From: MFD02979-c5 sp963705385
Lineage (GTDB): Bacteria > Bacteroidota > Bacteroidia > Cytophagales > Amoebophilaceae
Length of the DNA stretch: 64,000 nucleotides
Reading direction: 5' to 3'
Assembly (NCBI GenBank): GCA_963705385.1
Contig: OY970075.1
Coordinates: 1-64,000 of the forward strand
Below are positions 25,869-35,572 of this stretch, piece after piece. A program made the translations under genes and the position numbers. Position 1 is the stretch's first letter; each line of letters opens with the position of its first letter. The notes below the pieces were generated by a model, which was not told where the DNA came from, did no database searches, and was given only the letters and a program-made list of their open reading frames with translations.

Positions 25869-27698
25869 TTGAAACGAGTGCTGCTTTCTGTTCTTTTGCG
25901 TACAAAGCAAAGTGTCTCTCTCTTCGCTGTGAAAGCGTTACGCCATCTTAATAGCTACTTAGCCCAATACAAGCACTCTCTTTTACTAGGGATAGGCTTT
26001 ACGCTTTTATCTAATGTCTTCTCCATCGTCCCCGCTCGGCTAGTCAAATACGCCTTTGACTTGGTCCAGGAAAGCATCACACTCTATCACCTTACTGATA
26101 GCACGAGCCAAAGGGCAGCAATTTACCAAGGGCTGCTTCGTGGACTAGTCACCTATAGCATGCTTGCGCTATTGGCGGCGGTTCTTAAGGGAATTTTTTC
26201 TTTCCTAACCCGCAGGAGTATCCTGGTAGTGGGCAAACGTATTGTATATACTTTGAAAAATGAGATTTATAGCCATTATCAAACGCTACCACTGAGTTTC
26301 TATAGAAAGCATACTACAGGCGACTTGATGGCGCGTATTTCAGAGGATGTCAACCGTGTAGGTATGTACCTAGGTCCTGCCCTCATGTATGCGTTGGGTG
26401 CAGTCACTACTTTTCTGATGCTCATTCCCTACATGTTCACTATTAACACAAAGCTCGCCCTTTGTGCAGTTGTCCCCATACCTTTTTTAGCAGCAAGTAC
26501 CTACTATGCCAGCACTTTCCTGAACCGGCGTGCTGAAGCTATACAGAGACAACTTTCGAGCCTGACAACTTTCGTACAAGAATCTTTTTCTGGCGTTCAG
26601 GTGCTGCAGGCCTTTGCCCGAGAAAGTGTATTTATAAAATATTTCACCAAAGGATGCAACGAATACAAGGAACGGGTGCTAGGCTTGACAGTAATCAACG
26701 CATTTTTTTTACCTTCTGTGGCGGGTGTTATTGGTTTAGGGATCGTGGTGGTTGTTTTTGTGGGTGGAAAAGAAGTCATTAGGGGTAACATGACAACTGG
26801 CAACATTGCAGAGTTTATTATGTATCTGCACATGCTGAGCTGGCCTACTTTTTCTATAAGCTGGATTGCCAATTTTGTACAAAGAGCTGCTGCTTCTCAA
26901 GAAAGGATTAACGAGTTTCTCCAAGAGCAAAATCCTATTGTTTCTAAAAAGGGTCTGCATCGCTCTATCCAAGGACATATTGCATTTAAAAAGGTAAGTT
27001 TTATCTATCCTGATTCGGGCATCCAAGCCCTGAAGGATGTCTCCTTTGAAGTAGCAGCAGGCAAATCCATTGCGATTGTCGGTACTACTGGTGCCGGTAA
27101 GACTACAATTGCCAACTTGATATGTCGCCTCTATGATACAGATAAAGGTCTTATCACGATTGATGGTATCCCTATTCAGGATTATGCCATTCCATCGCTC
27201 AGGCAGCAGCTAGGCTACGTGCCCCAGGACGTCTTCCTTTTTTCAGATACCATCCACAACAACATTGCTTTTGGCGCAGCAACAGCAACCACAGCGCAAA
27301 TTGTAGAAGCTGCCAAACAAGCAGCCATGTATGAGACTATCCAGCAATTTCCAAACCAGATGCAGACTATGCTAGGTGAAAGGGGTGTAACCCTGTCTGG
27401 AGGTCAAAAACAGCGTATTGCTATTGCCAGGGCTTTTATCCGTGATCCAAGGATATTGCTATTAGACGACTGCCTTTCTGCAGTAGATACCCAAACCGAA
27501 AGGAGGATCTTGCGAACAATAGCAAAAGCCATGCAAAGCCGCACAACAATTATTATTACTCATAGGATAGCTTCTGTTAAGCTTGCAGACCACATCTTGG
27601 TGTTAAATGCAGGAGAAATTGTTGAACAAGGGGATCATGCAAGCCTTTTAGCGCGGAAAGGAGTTTATTATGCAATGCACGAAAAGCAACAGCTTTAG
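25869..27698 (+). CDS. ABC exporter, fused permease/ATPase (MsbA-like)
   Basis: This 609-residue half-transporter has six predicted membrane helices in the first 330 residues, followed by a nucleotide-binding domain with Walker A GTTGAGKT (about 404), signature LSGGQKQ (about 509) and Walker B ILLLDDCLSAVD (about 528). Homodimers of this type export lipids, peptides or drugs; the substrate cannot be read from the sequence. The start appears to be the TTG at 25869, since no ATG precedes the first helix closely. Confidence 0.92.
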   Translation: MKRVLLSVLLRTKQSVSLFAVKALRHLNSYLAQYKHSLLLGIGFTLLSNVFSIVPARLVKYAFDLVQESITLYHLTDSTSQRAAIYQGLLRGLVTYSMLALLAAVLKGIFSFLTRRSILVVGKRIVYTLKNEIYSHYQTLPLSFYRKHTTGDLMARISEDVNRVGMYLGPALMYALGAVTTFLMLIPYMFTINTKLALCAVVPIPFLAASTYYASTFLNRRAEAIQRQLSSLTTFVQESFSGVQVLQAFARESVFIKYFTKGCNEYKERVLGLTVINAFFLPSVAGVIGLGIVVVVFVGGKEVIRGNMTTGNIAEFIMYLHMLSWPTFSISWIANFVQRAAASQERINEFLQEQNPIVSKKGLHRSIQGHIAFKKVSFIYPDSGIQALKDVSFEVAAGKSIAIVGTTGAGKTTIANLICRLYDTDKGLITIDGIPIQDYAIPSLRQQLGYVPQDVFLFSDTIHNNIAFGAATATTAQIVEAAKQAAMYETIQQFPNQMQTMLGERGVTLSGGQKQRIAIARAFIRDPRILLLDDCLSAVDTQTERRILRTIAKAMQSRTTIIITHRIASVKLADHILVLNAGEIVEQGDHASLLARKGVYYAMHEKQQL

Positions 27699-27732
27699 GC
27701 ATGGCAATGCATCATCTGTTAACTCATGCAAA

Positions 27733-28573
27733 CTAGAGCGTTATGGACAAAATACTCACACATTCCGCTAAAATAGATATGGAAGTGTAATTAGATAGTG
27801 ATGAGCAATGATTCCGTAAAGACTCCGCAATATTCCAACAATTATCTGCTCCATCACAAAGTGCTATAACATCAGTGTCATTAGATAGCCCTTGTTTTTT
27901 TGCTGCAACTAATACAGCTTTTTTTATATATTCTTGATCGTTCGCAAGCGCAGATGCCGCGCAATGTTTACTGATAATTTTACTCTCTTGGTTTTTGTTT
28001 TTTATTACATTTTCTGGCCTATATATTACAGCAGTCATCGCTTCAAAACTCCTTTTATCAGGGTCTTTATCTTTATAAATGCCCTTCGTCTATTTGTACC
28101 ATCAATTCTTTAGCTTTCTCCGCCAAATCTATCTTATCTTCTTCAATAGTTTGAGCTATACATCCACCTACTTTTTCAATAACATTATGAATTTGCTCGT
28201 GATTATTGATCTTTCCTTCTGCTAGCGACTGTTTATTCAAAATAACTTGAGCATCTTTATATGTATGTTCTGCGCCAGTCTCGCACTGCAATTTTACAAG
28301 ATCTGGATGAGATGAAGCTCCAAATAACGACTTAACGCTCGGGATGTTACGCCACCCGCAATCATTACATATTTGACGCCGTGTTTTTACTTTGTGATCG
28401 GTAAATACTGCGTGAAAATCTGATTGATTGTAACCAGCTTTTATCATTTTACCGCCACACTGAATACAAGAGTCTAATTGTGTAGCCAGCTTTCGAGCAT
28501 TCAAGTATCCTAAACTGGCGTCATTAGGGTAATCTTTTTGGTTGAAAACTCTAGAATACCCTAATACCTTCAG
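27733..28573 (-). pseudogene. Broken ISKra4-like transposase
   Basis: Two fragments in different frames belong together. The upstream one has zinc-binding pairs (CIQCGGKM, then CNDCGW) and GASSHPDLVKLQCETGAEHT; the downstream one begins KRSFEAMTAVIYRPENV and continues to VIALCDGADNCWNI. A one-base frameshift near 28070 separates DEGH from IYKDKDPDKRSFEAM. The frame is open upstream to 28573, where a stop interrupts it, and the C-terminal part after the DGA motif is missing. The layout resembles ISKra4-family transposases as I know them; family assignment is moderately sure. No terminal inverted repeats were found. Confidence 0.65.
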
Positions 28574-28808
28574 CTATTCATCCTAAATTTAAAATTGGAG
28601 ATGACAAAAAAATGGAGGAAGTTTAATTTTGTATTAGTTTTTATTCGTACAACAAAGCCACTGAGCATCCATTGTATCTCTGCTTGCTTAAAAATAATAG
28701 ATGTTATTATGAATTCTCAATTACTTGTTCAATAGCTTGCCTTGCTACATTCTAAAAAATGTGGGTATCATAAAGAAATTTACACAATCAAATGGATAGA
28801 GCCTAGGC

Positions 28809-29600
28809 CTAATCAATTGTAGCACTTACCCCCTTATGAACAGAGCCATGCAACAACGGGTCTAGTCTACTCAATATCTTCGTTGCTACCCTATAGACAT
28901 CACGTTCTTGGTTTATAATAATCAGTGTTTTATTCTGAGTCTTAGCGTAATTGTGTGTGGCATCTAAGAAAGCTTCCTGTGCAGTAAAGATTTTGCTATC
29001 TAAATCAAACTTCCGTCCTCTAGAATGTTGTAGTGTCTTATGTAAGTCTTCAGATATTTTAAGAAATACAATAACATCTACATCGGGTAAATTATTTTTA
29101 TCTTTATAAGCTATTTGTTTAATCTTGCCAAAATCAGCATGTTTTGGGTCTATTATCCAATCCATACCACTACTATCTAACATATCATAAAATAGCTTAT
29201 CAAAAAAACAGTCTAAGATGCTACTCTTGCCTTGTTGCTTGTTTATAACAGCTGACCTTATATGTTTTAACCTTATTTTGCGAAAATACTTGTAGAGCTT
29301 TAATGCTACCCCTTTTCTTTCTCGATTTAGAAAACCTTCTTTGACATCATCGGGATAATTAGTTTCTTCACCCTCTAAGTAAAGCTTTGCATCAACTAAG
29401 TTAGCAAGCTCTGTGGCTATAGTAGATTTTCCTGAGGCTGGTATCCCCATAAAGGCTATAATTAAAGGGCTGTTAAACGACTTCTTATGTAAAGACAACT
29501 CGTGTGAGCTTGCGCTGACATTAGATATTGCTAACAGTAAGACTAAGGATTTTACTAGTAACAAGACTACAAAACGATTGATCAAAAACTTTAACTGCAT
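28809..29600 (-). CDS. Exported P-loop (deoxy)nucleoside-kinase-like protein
   Basis: This 263-residue protein begins with a strongly hydrophobic segment (residues 5-30) ending at a signal-peptidase-like NVSASS site, and continues with a P-loop GIPASGKST (52-60). The order of elements (LEGEETNYP, SILDCFFDKLFYDML, PDVDVIVFLKISEDL, RGRKFD) resembles deoxynucleoside kinases (dNK/dGK family), although the usual ERS motif reads DCF here. These kinases normally act in the cytoplasm with ATP, so an export signal is unusual. No internal ATG could give a complete kinase without the signal. It lies 65 bp downstream of the Nudix-thymidine phosphorylase gene, same strand, probably co-transcribed. Confidence 0.7.
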   Translation of the reverse strand: MQLKFLINRFVVLLLVKSLVLLLAISNVSASSHELSLHKKSFNSPLIIAFMGIPASGKSTIATELANLVDAKLYLEGEETNYPDDVKEGFLNRERKGVALKLYKYFRKIRLKHIRSAVINKQQGKSSILDCFFDKLFYDMLDSSGMDWIIDPKHADFGKIKQIAYKDKNNLPDVDVIVFLKISEDLHKTLQHSRGRKFDLDSKIFTAQEAFLDATHNYAKTQNKTLIIINQERDVYRVATKILSRLDPLLHGSVHKGVSATID

Positions 29601-29665
29601 AGAAATTTTACCTCATTGTACTGTTTTTTTATAGCTACATCACTTATTTTTAAGTTTCATACTCT

Positions 29666-31810
29666 TCATTTTGCAACAGTAAAAGAATTATCGATGTAAT
29701 CTCTTATAAATTCCTGATTTTTATCTAAATACTCTGTATTTGCGAAGATGGTACAAATAGGTTGGCCTTTTTTTACCTCATCCCCAAGTCGTACCTTTAA
29801 AATAACGCCCGCTCCATTGTTTTTCGTCTTTATGTATTCATTTAACCCAGTTTTTAATTCGAAATTAACTAGCCTGCCTAAGGCCTTTTGGTCAACATAT
29901 CTAAGAGAACCTTCATCCGTTGCCGTTACTGTAAGAGAATCATAACCTTTTATCAAAGAAAGTGGATCATCAATAAGTTTATATACTATATCGGATGGTA
30001 CTTTATGACAAAGAAGCAATTTTTTAAAAGATTCTATTACCTCCCCTTGTTCAAAGGCCATGTTAATTTCTTGTTCAAATGAATCGCGTTTAATACTAGG
30101 AAAAACTTCATGCAAAATCTTGGACAGCATCTTGACCACCAAGTCTCTTTGTTCTTTTAACCCTCTAGAATCAAACATGGTGTTGCCAATATCGTTCTTC
30201 ATTATGGTTATAGCTTCTATAATTTCTAACTCATTACCTATTGACATTCCGTTTGGTTGTTCCATTTCAGTGAGAAAATAACCAGAATTCATTTTAGGGT
30301 GTAAAACTTTCATCAATCCATCACCTAGCTTTTTGCCTTCAGTAAACGTTTCCACAAAAGCGCCACTTCCATATCTAACATCCATTAATAAAAAATCAGC
30401 TGGTATAGCTAATTGCTTACTTGCTATGCTTGCTATTATAAGTGGTATTGATTCAACAGTTCCTGTAGCCCCTCTAAGTTGGTATAGTTTACGATCTAAT
30501 GAATTAAAGCCATCATTTGTAACCGACATAGCGACGTTGCATTCACTCATTACTCTTATCGTCTCTTCCCCCTGTCTTGGAAAGGTAAAACCAGGTATTG
30601 TATTTAGTTTATCCCACGTCCCTCCTGTATAGCTTAAAGACTTTGCCACAAGAAAATTCGAAGCTATCGGATATTTTTTTGCTAAGGTTACAATTACGCT
30701 AGGCATTATCAGGGCGATTTTTTCTGATAATCCACCAGTTGGGTAACGTCTAATTATCTTACGGCTGTTAAGCGCAGGATTATTTCTGTAGTCATAAATT
30801 TGACCAGAGTCACGCATCACATAGGTCATCTCCATGGTATTTTGGTCACTTAGCCCCTTATAACTAATTGTCATAAGTAAGGTTGCCATATAGGTGTCAC
30901 TAATTTGATTTTTATCGTACCCGTTGAAAACGAAATTAATTTCCTCTGGTTCAAGGGCTACATTGTTATTAACTTTGCTAACTATGTTAACCAGACGATT
31001 ATTTTGATCGTTAATATTCGCTGGTTTCTCTGTCAAAGCTATCAGATACTTTGCTATCTCTGAATCCTGATGCTTCAAGTATTCTATACACTCCTTCTCA
31101 GTTGCATTTTTGTCTCTCTTTAGCTCAAGTTGAGCCGCAAGCGAGCCAAGTTGTGCTTTTGTGCAACCATTGACCGCACCTTTTAGCTGCGCAAAATACT
31201 GTTTTGTTAACGAACCATTATCTCTTAGTAAACTATATATAGCTTGTATATTTAAGGCTTTATCGGGATTTTTTTTCGAAGTGGTATCAGATAAAATGAA
31301 CTTATGAAAAATAGTTTTAGTTACATCGCTGACATCTTTCAAAGACATTATCTCATCGTAGGTTTTGAAACCTAATTCCGAACATTTGTTTGACTCCTTA
31401 TTAGTAACCTCATTTGAATAGCCTTCAACCAGATAGACATATCCTTTCCAATTTGTTCCTTCAACATCCGCTATGAACTCACCTAGACTCCTGTAATCTG
31501 TAAGCAATATACCGGTTTCTTCAAGCGTTTCCCTTTGTGCTGCGTCAACCGGTTTTTCATTTTCTTCAATCTTTCCACCTACAAAATTCCAATAGCTCTT
31601 ACTGCCGTACTTGGTTTTCATAACTAAAAATCTGCCACTGTCATCTTTTATTATGACCCTTATAAATCCTGGTAAATGTTTGGACTCATCATCTTCAAAA
31701 GTATCAGACGTAGCGTTGGAATGAGCGGCTCGCACTCCGACTGCACACAAGACCAGAAAGCATAACACAGCTAACATTGTTAAAAATCTATACATCATTT
31801 CTACTCTCAT
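29666..31810 (-). CDS. Exported Nudix hydrolase-thymidine phosphorylase fusion
   Basis: The protein has 714 residues. A signal peptide (MLAVLCFLVLCAVGVRA) precedes a Nudix domain with a perfect Nudix box at 79-101 (GKIEENE, then RETLEETGI). After a helical linker (about 190-265) comes a pyrimidine-nucleoside phosphorylase domain (about 270-714) with SYTGGTWDKLNTIPGF, LYQLRGATGTVESIPL and YGSGAF. Counterparts of E. coli Arg171, Ser186 and Lys190 are present (R446, S461, K465), but the KHSTGG phosphate/catalytic motif reads RYPTGG (355-360), so the catalytic His is Tyr. Nudix enzymes cleave nucleoside diphosphate compounds; thymidine phosphorylase splits thymidine with phosphate. The fusion plus export signal suggests action on extracellular or host nucleotides, which is inference. 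Confidence 0.85.
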   Translation of the reverse strand: MRVEMMYRFLTMLAVLCFLVLCAVGVRAAHSNATSDTFEDDESKHLPGFIRVIIKDDSGRFLVMKTKYGSKSYWNFVGGKIEENEKPVDAAQRETLEETGILLTDYRSLGEFIADVEGTNWKGYVYLVEGYSNEVTNKESNKCSELGFKTYDEIMSLKDVSDVTKTIFHKFILSDTTSKKNPDKALNIQAIYSLLRDNGSLTKQYFAQLKGAVNGCTKAQLGSLAAQLELKRDKNATEKECIEYLKHQDSEIAKYLIALTEKPANINDQNNRLVNIVSKVNNNVALEPEEINFVFNGYDKNQISDTYMATLLMTISYKGLSDQNTMEMTYVMRDSGQIYDYRNNPALNSRKIIRRYPTGGLSEKIALIMPSVIVTLAKKYPIASNFLVAKSLSYTGGTWDKLNTIPGFTFPRQGEETIRVMSECNVAMSVTNDGFNSLDRKLYQLRGATGTVESIPLIIASIASKQLAIPADFLLMDVRYGSGAFVETFTEGKKLGDGLMKVLHPKMNSGYFLTEMEQPNGMSIGNELEIIEAITIMKNDIGNTMFDSRGLKEQRDLVVKMLSKILHEVFPSIKRDSFEQEINMAFEQGEVIESFKKLLLCHKVPSDIVYKLIDDPLSLIKGYDSLTVTATDEGSLRYVDQKALGRLVNFELKTGLNEYIKTKNNGAGVILKVRLGDEVKKGQPICTIFANTEYLDKNQEFIRDYIDNSFTVAK

Positions 31811-32108
31811 TGCATGGAAAAACTTTAGATTGAGGATTTAAGGAGGATCGATAAAGTCTTATTTTAGGTTTCATCCAGAACCTTAAGTATACTATTGATC
31901 GATTATCGCCTATCTTGACTCGAATTACTATAAAACCATTTAAATTCGTCCAGAACTAAATGGTCTACATGATCAGAGGAATTTGTAATAGTATAATTTA
32001 TTTGACTAGACAAAAAATTTTGACTAGATAACAAATACTGACAATAGCCTGTCCTTGTCTTCATGTCGTCATATTAATTTATAATTTAGTTCTATATATG
32101 CCCCTAAT

Positions 32109-33245
32109 ATGTCCAAAAAAGCTTTCAGCCGCAAGGTCCGGCAGCGGCGCTTAGCAAAAGCTACCTACTGGATATTTGATATTACCAAAAAGGAGAAGGA
32201 GTTTTTTATAACCTTGGTTATCCTATTATGCTTGTGCGGCCTTGTAACCCCATATCCTGCCATTGCCATGTGGTTTGGCTTTGCACTAGCCAGCTATTCA
32301 GCTATTGCTAATGACAGCATACAAACCATAGGTACTTTCATTGCCTCTAATACACGCACAAAATGGTGGTATTTGTGGTTGTTTATGGGCCTTATCTTTA
32401 TTATTACCATAGGGTACAGCTGGGTGACCTACCATGGGGACGTAAGCTACCAGCGGCTGGCTCAAAAAGGATTTTCTGAAGCTCCACAAACCTTCAGCTT
32501 TTTACAGCTGCTTGCTCCGGTAGCCTTGCTGATACTGACGCGCCTCCGCATCCCAGTGTCTACTACTTTCTTACTACTGAATATTTTTGCTACGGATGCC
32601 AGCGCCATGTTGAGTGTTTTGCAAAAGAGCTTCTATGGTTACTTGATTGCCTTTACAACAGCAGGCACCTTCTGGTACCTCATTACCCCTGCTCGCTACT
32701 TCAAAGGCAAGCCTTGGCCAGGATGGATCGTTTTGCAGTGGGTTACTAGTGGCCTGCTTTGGTCAGCTTGGCTTATACAAGATGCCTCTAATATTGCTGT
32801 ATTCCTACCGCGAAGTCTGGATCTCAAGGAACTCTGCTTATTTATTGGATCCATATTTTTAGGGTTAGGGTTGCTGTTTTACCTCAAAGGAGACAGAATG
32901 CAGAAGCTAGTCAGCGAAAAGGTAGGGCTAACAGACATCAGGGATGCCACGCTAGTAGACCTTGTGTATATGTTGATCCTCTTTTACTTTAAGAGCGTAA
33001 ATAACATACCCATGAGCACCACGTGGGTATTTATTGGATTACTAGGCGGTAGAGAGTTGGCTATTAGCCTTACGAAAAAGAGGCTCAAAAAGCGTAGAAA
33101 AGCGCTGCAAAAAGGATTTAGGTGCATTAAAAAAGATTTAGGGCACGCTGCCATAGGGCTGCTTTTTTCCATCATACTGGCTATTCTAGTCAATCCAGTC
33201 ATCCAAGAGGCTATGAAGGAGTTTTTAGCAGGATATGTAAAATAA
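32109..33245 (+). CDS. PiT-family inorganic-phosphate-transporter-like membrane protein
   Basis: This 378-residue protein has about ten hydrophobic segments. Two inverted signature regions resemble PiT transporters: ANDSIQTIGTFIASN with IPVSTTFLLL in the first half, and NNIPMSTTWVFIGLLGG in the second. PiT proteins import phosphate with H+ or Na+; Bacteroidota carry a divergent branch to which this probably belongs. The basic N-terminal tail (KKAFSRKVRQRRLAK) is probably cytoplasmic. It converges with glmS. Confidence 0.75.
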   Translation: MSKKAFSRKVRQRRLAKATYWIFDITKKEKEFFITLVILLCLCGLVTPYPAIAMWFGFALASYSAIANDSIQTIGTFIASNTRTKWWYLWLFMGLIFIITIGYSWVTYHGDVSYQRLAQKGFSEAPQTFSFLQLLAPVALLILTRLRIPVSTTFLLLNIFATDASAMLSVLQKSFYGYLIAFTTAGTFWYLITPARYFKGKPWPGWIVLQWVTSGLLWSAWLIQDASNIAVFLPRSLDLKELCLFIGSIFLGLGLLFYLKGDRMQKLVSEKVGLTDIRDATLVDLVYMLILFYFKSVNNIPMSTTWVFIGLLGGRELAISLTKKRLKKRRKALQKGFRCIKKDLGHAAIGLLFSIILAILVNPVIQEAMKEFLAGYVK

Positions 33246-33270
33246 AGGGGGTTGGGCTAAAGGACCCCCT
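33246..33270. terminator. Hairpin between the PiT-like gene and glmS
   Basis: AGGGGGT at 33246-33252 pairs with ACCCCCT at 33264-33270 around a 12-nt loop. It lies exactly between two convergent genes, overlapping the glmS stop codon, so it may serve as a two-way terminator. No long T run follows. Confidence 0.55.
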
Positions 33271-35104
33271 ATTCTACAGTTACTGACTTGGCCAAATTTC
33301 TAGGCTGATCCACATCACAACCCAGTAGCACCGCCATATGGTATGCTAGGAGTTGCAACGGTACTACAGCCACCACAGGCATTAGCGCTTCATGAGTAGG
33401 CGGGACTTCAATAACATGGTCTGCAAGCTGGGCAGCTACTCGGTCGCCTTGGGTCACAATGACAATGATTTTGCCTCCTCTGGCTTTTACTTCTTCTATA
33501 TTTGAGATGATTTTTTCATAAGATCGGTCTTGTGTAGCAATAAATATCACAGGCATAGCTTTGTCAACTAATGCAATAGGGCCGTGCTTCATCTCTGCAG
33601 CAGGATAGCCTTCAGCATGAATGTAGGCAAGCTCTTTGAGTTTGAGGGCACCTTCTAGGGCTACTGGGAAGTTGTAACCTCTCCCTAAATAAAGACAGTT
33701 AGTGGCTTGTCGGTATACCTGGGCAATGTATTGGACTTGGTCATTTTGTTGCAAAACAGCTGCCACTTTATCAGGAATAGCATCCAATTCCTGAAGTAGT
33801 TCTTCAAACTTAGACGCAGTAATAGTACCACGCTGGCGGGCTAGCTCCAGCGCCATCATCATCAGTACAGTTAGCTGTGTGGTAAAGGCTTTGGTACTGG
33901 CCACCCCTATTTCAGGCCCTGCATGCGTATATACACCTGCATGGACCGCACGGGCAATAGAAGACTCCACTACGTTACAAATGCCCAGCACAGTAGTCCC
34001 TTGGGATTTAGCTAGCTCAACAGCAGCCAGCGTATCTGCTGTTTCTCCTGACTGAGAGATGGCCAGTACAATGTCTCTGTGGTTAATCACAGGATTTCTA
34101 TAACGAAATTCTGAAGCGTATTCTACTTCTACAGGGACCCTGCAAAACTCCTCCAAAAAATACTCTGCTACCAAAGCTGCATGCCAAGAGGTACCACACG
34201 CTACAATAGTAATCTTATTGGCTTTGGCCAATTGCTCCATATGCTGGCTAATGCCTCCAAGCACTAGCTTGCTGTGGTCTGCAACCAAACGACCGCGCAT
34301 GCAGTCACGAATGGACTTGGGCTGCTCAAAGATTTCCTTGAGCATGAAGTGCTCAAATCCTCCTTTTTCTATTGTCTCCAGGGTCATGTCCAGCTTTTGG
34401 ACATAAGGCGTTATGAGAACATCCTGGATATTTTTCATGAGGAGTTGATTATCTTGAATGACCGCAAGTTCATGATCATTGATAAAGATAACTTGGTTGG
34501 TGTACTCCACGATGGGCGTGACATCTGAAGCAATGAAGAATTCATCATTACCCACGCCAATGACTAGGGGGCTGCCTTTTCTGGCTACGATGAGGGTAGT
34601 AGGCAGATCTTCGGATAGGATAGCAAGAGCGTAAGCACCTATGATTTTGGTTAAGGCTAACCTGACAGCTGCTTCAAGTGTACAATCATTACATTGATAA
34701 ATGTCTTCAATAAAGTAAGCCAACACTTCAGTATCTGTTTCGCTCTTAAAAGAGTACCCTTTGTTGAGTAGGTCTTGCTTAAGCGCACTGTAGTTTTCAA
34801 TAATGCCATTGTGCACTACGGCAAGCTTGCCTGAGGCACTTACATGGGGGTGCGCATTTGTGTCGGTAGGAGCCCCATGCGTCGCCCACCGGGTATGTCC
34901 CATGCCCACCTGGCCGCTCAGGCCCTTACCAACGATGGCAGCCTCTAGATCAGCAACCCTCCCTGCTCTTTTATACACCTTGAGCCTTTTGTTAAGTAGG
35001 GCAATGCCTGCGCTGTCGTAGCCTCTGTATTCAAGCCTTTTTAATCCTTTTAAAAGGATAGGGTAGCTTTCTTGATAGCCTATATAAGCAATGATTCCAC
35101 ACAT
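33269..35104 (-). CDS. glmS: Glutamine-fructose-6-phosphate aminotransferase
   Basis: This is a 611-residue GlmS of normal length. The N-terminal glutaminase begins MCGIIAYIGYQ with the catalytic Cys2, the middle has two SIS sugar-isomerase domains (ACGTSWHAALVAEYFLEEF, SQSGETADTLAAVELAKSQG), and the end LAKSVTVE is typical. It makes glucosamine-6-phosphate for peptidoglycan and other amino sugars, consistent with murA in this window. Confidence 0.97.
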   Translation of the reverse strand: MCGIIAYIGYQESYPILLKGLKRLEYRGYDSAGIALLNKRLKVYKRAGRVADLEAAIVGKGLSGQVGMGHTRWATHGAPTDTNAHPHVSASGKLAVVHNGIIENYSALKQDLLNKGYSFKSETDTEVLAYFIEDIYQCNDCTLEAAVRLALTKIIGAYALAILSEDLPTTLIVARKGSPLVIGVGNDEFFIASDVTPIVEYTNQVIFINDHELAVIQDNQLLMKNIQDVLITPYVQKLDMTLETIEKGGFEHFMLKEIFEQPKSIRDCMRGRLVADHSKLVLGGISQHMEQLAKANKITIVACGTSWHAALVAEYFLEEFCRVPVEVEYASEFRYRNPVINHRDIVLAISQSGETADTLAAVELAKSQGTTVLGICNVVESSIARAVHAGVYTHAGPEIGVASTKAFTTQLTVLMMMALELARQRGTITASKFEELLQELDAIPDKVAAVLQQNDQVQYIAQVYRQATNCLYLGRGYNFPVALEGALKLKELAYIHAEGYPAAEMKHGPIALVDKAMPVIFIATQDRSYEKIISNIEEVKARGGKIIVIVTQGDRVAAQLADHVIEVPPTHEALMPVVAVVPLQLLAYHMAVLLGCDVDQPRNLAKSVTVE

Positions 35105-35572
35105 AATCTACAGAAGGTCTGCTGATTGGCTGATTTAGGGGTTGGGCGACTTAGTTCGCTTGGTGATTGGGCTATTACGGATAGTACCTCTTTTCCTTTG
35201 GGTTACCCTTTCTCGACTTTTGTTTACGGGGCAAAGCTCTTTTATCATTTGGAACATAACAAGCTCACAACAGACTTATTTTTTCATTGAAAAGATCAAG
35301 CTGTCGTTGAGAGGTATAGTGTGCCTAGCATAAGGTGTAAGTTTTTGAAAGGTTTTGCCAGAAAAATAGAGACTGCTCGCAAAAAACCAGGGATGTAGGG
35401 AGCAATTAGGATTTTAAACAGCCTTTATACCCCCCAGAAAGCTGCCCCTAGCCTTTTTAAGGGTCTATTAGTTGGTTGCCTGTGGGTCAGTGCTGCCATA
35501 GGCTTAGAAAAAAAATAAAAGCTACTCTGAGTTTGTAACCTAGGCCCTGAAAGGATGGCTAAATCGTTCCAG
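35105..35572. other. Intergenic gap between glmS and the DUF1343 gene
   Basis: These 468 bp hold short open frames on both strands but none with recognisable family signatures, and no RNA fold I can support. Confidence 0.4.

Noticed and set aside
35142..35333. Short plus-strand frame after glmS with hydrophobic residues
   Set aside because: There is no ATG start, no family signature and no support from neighbours.
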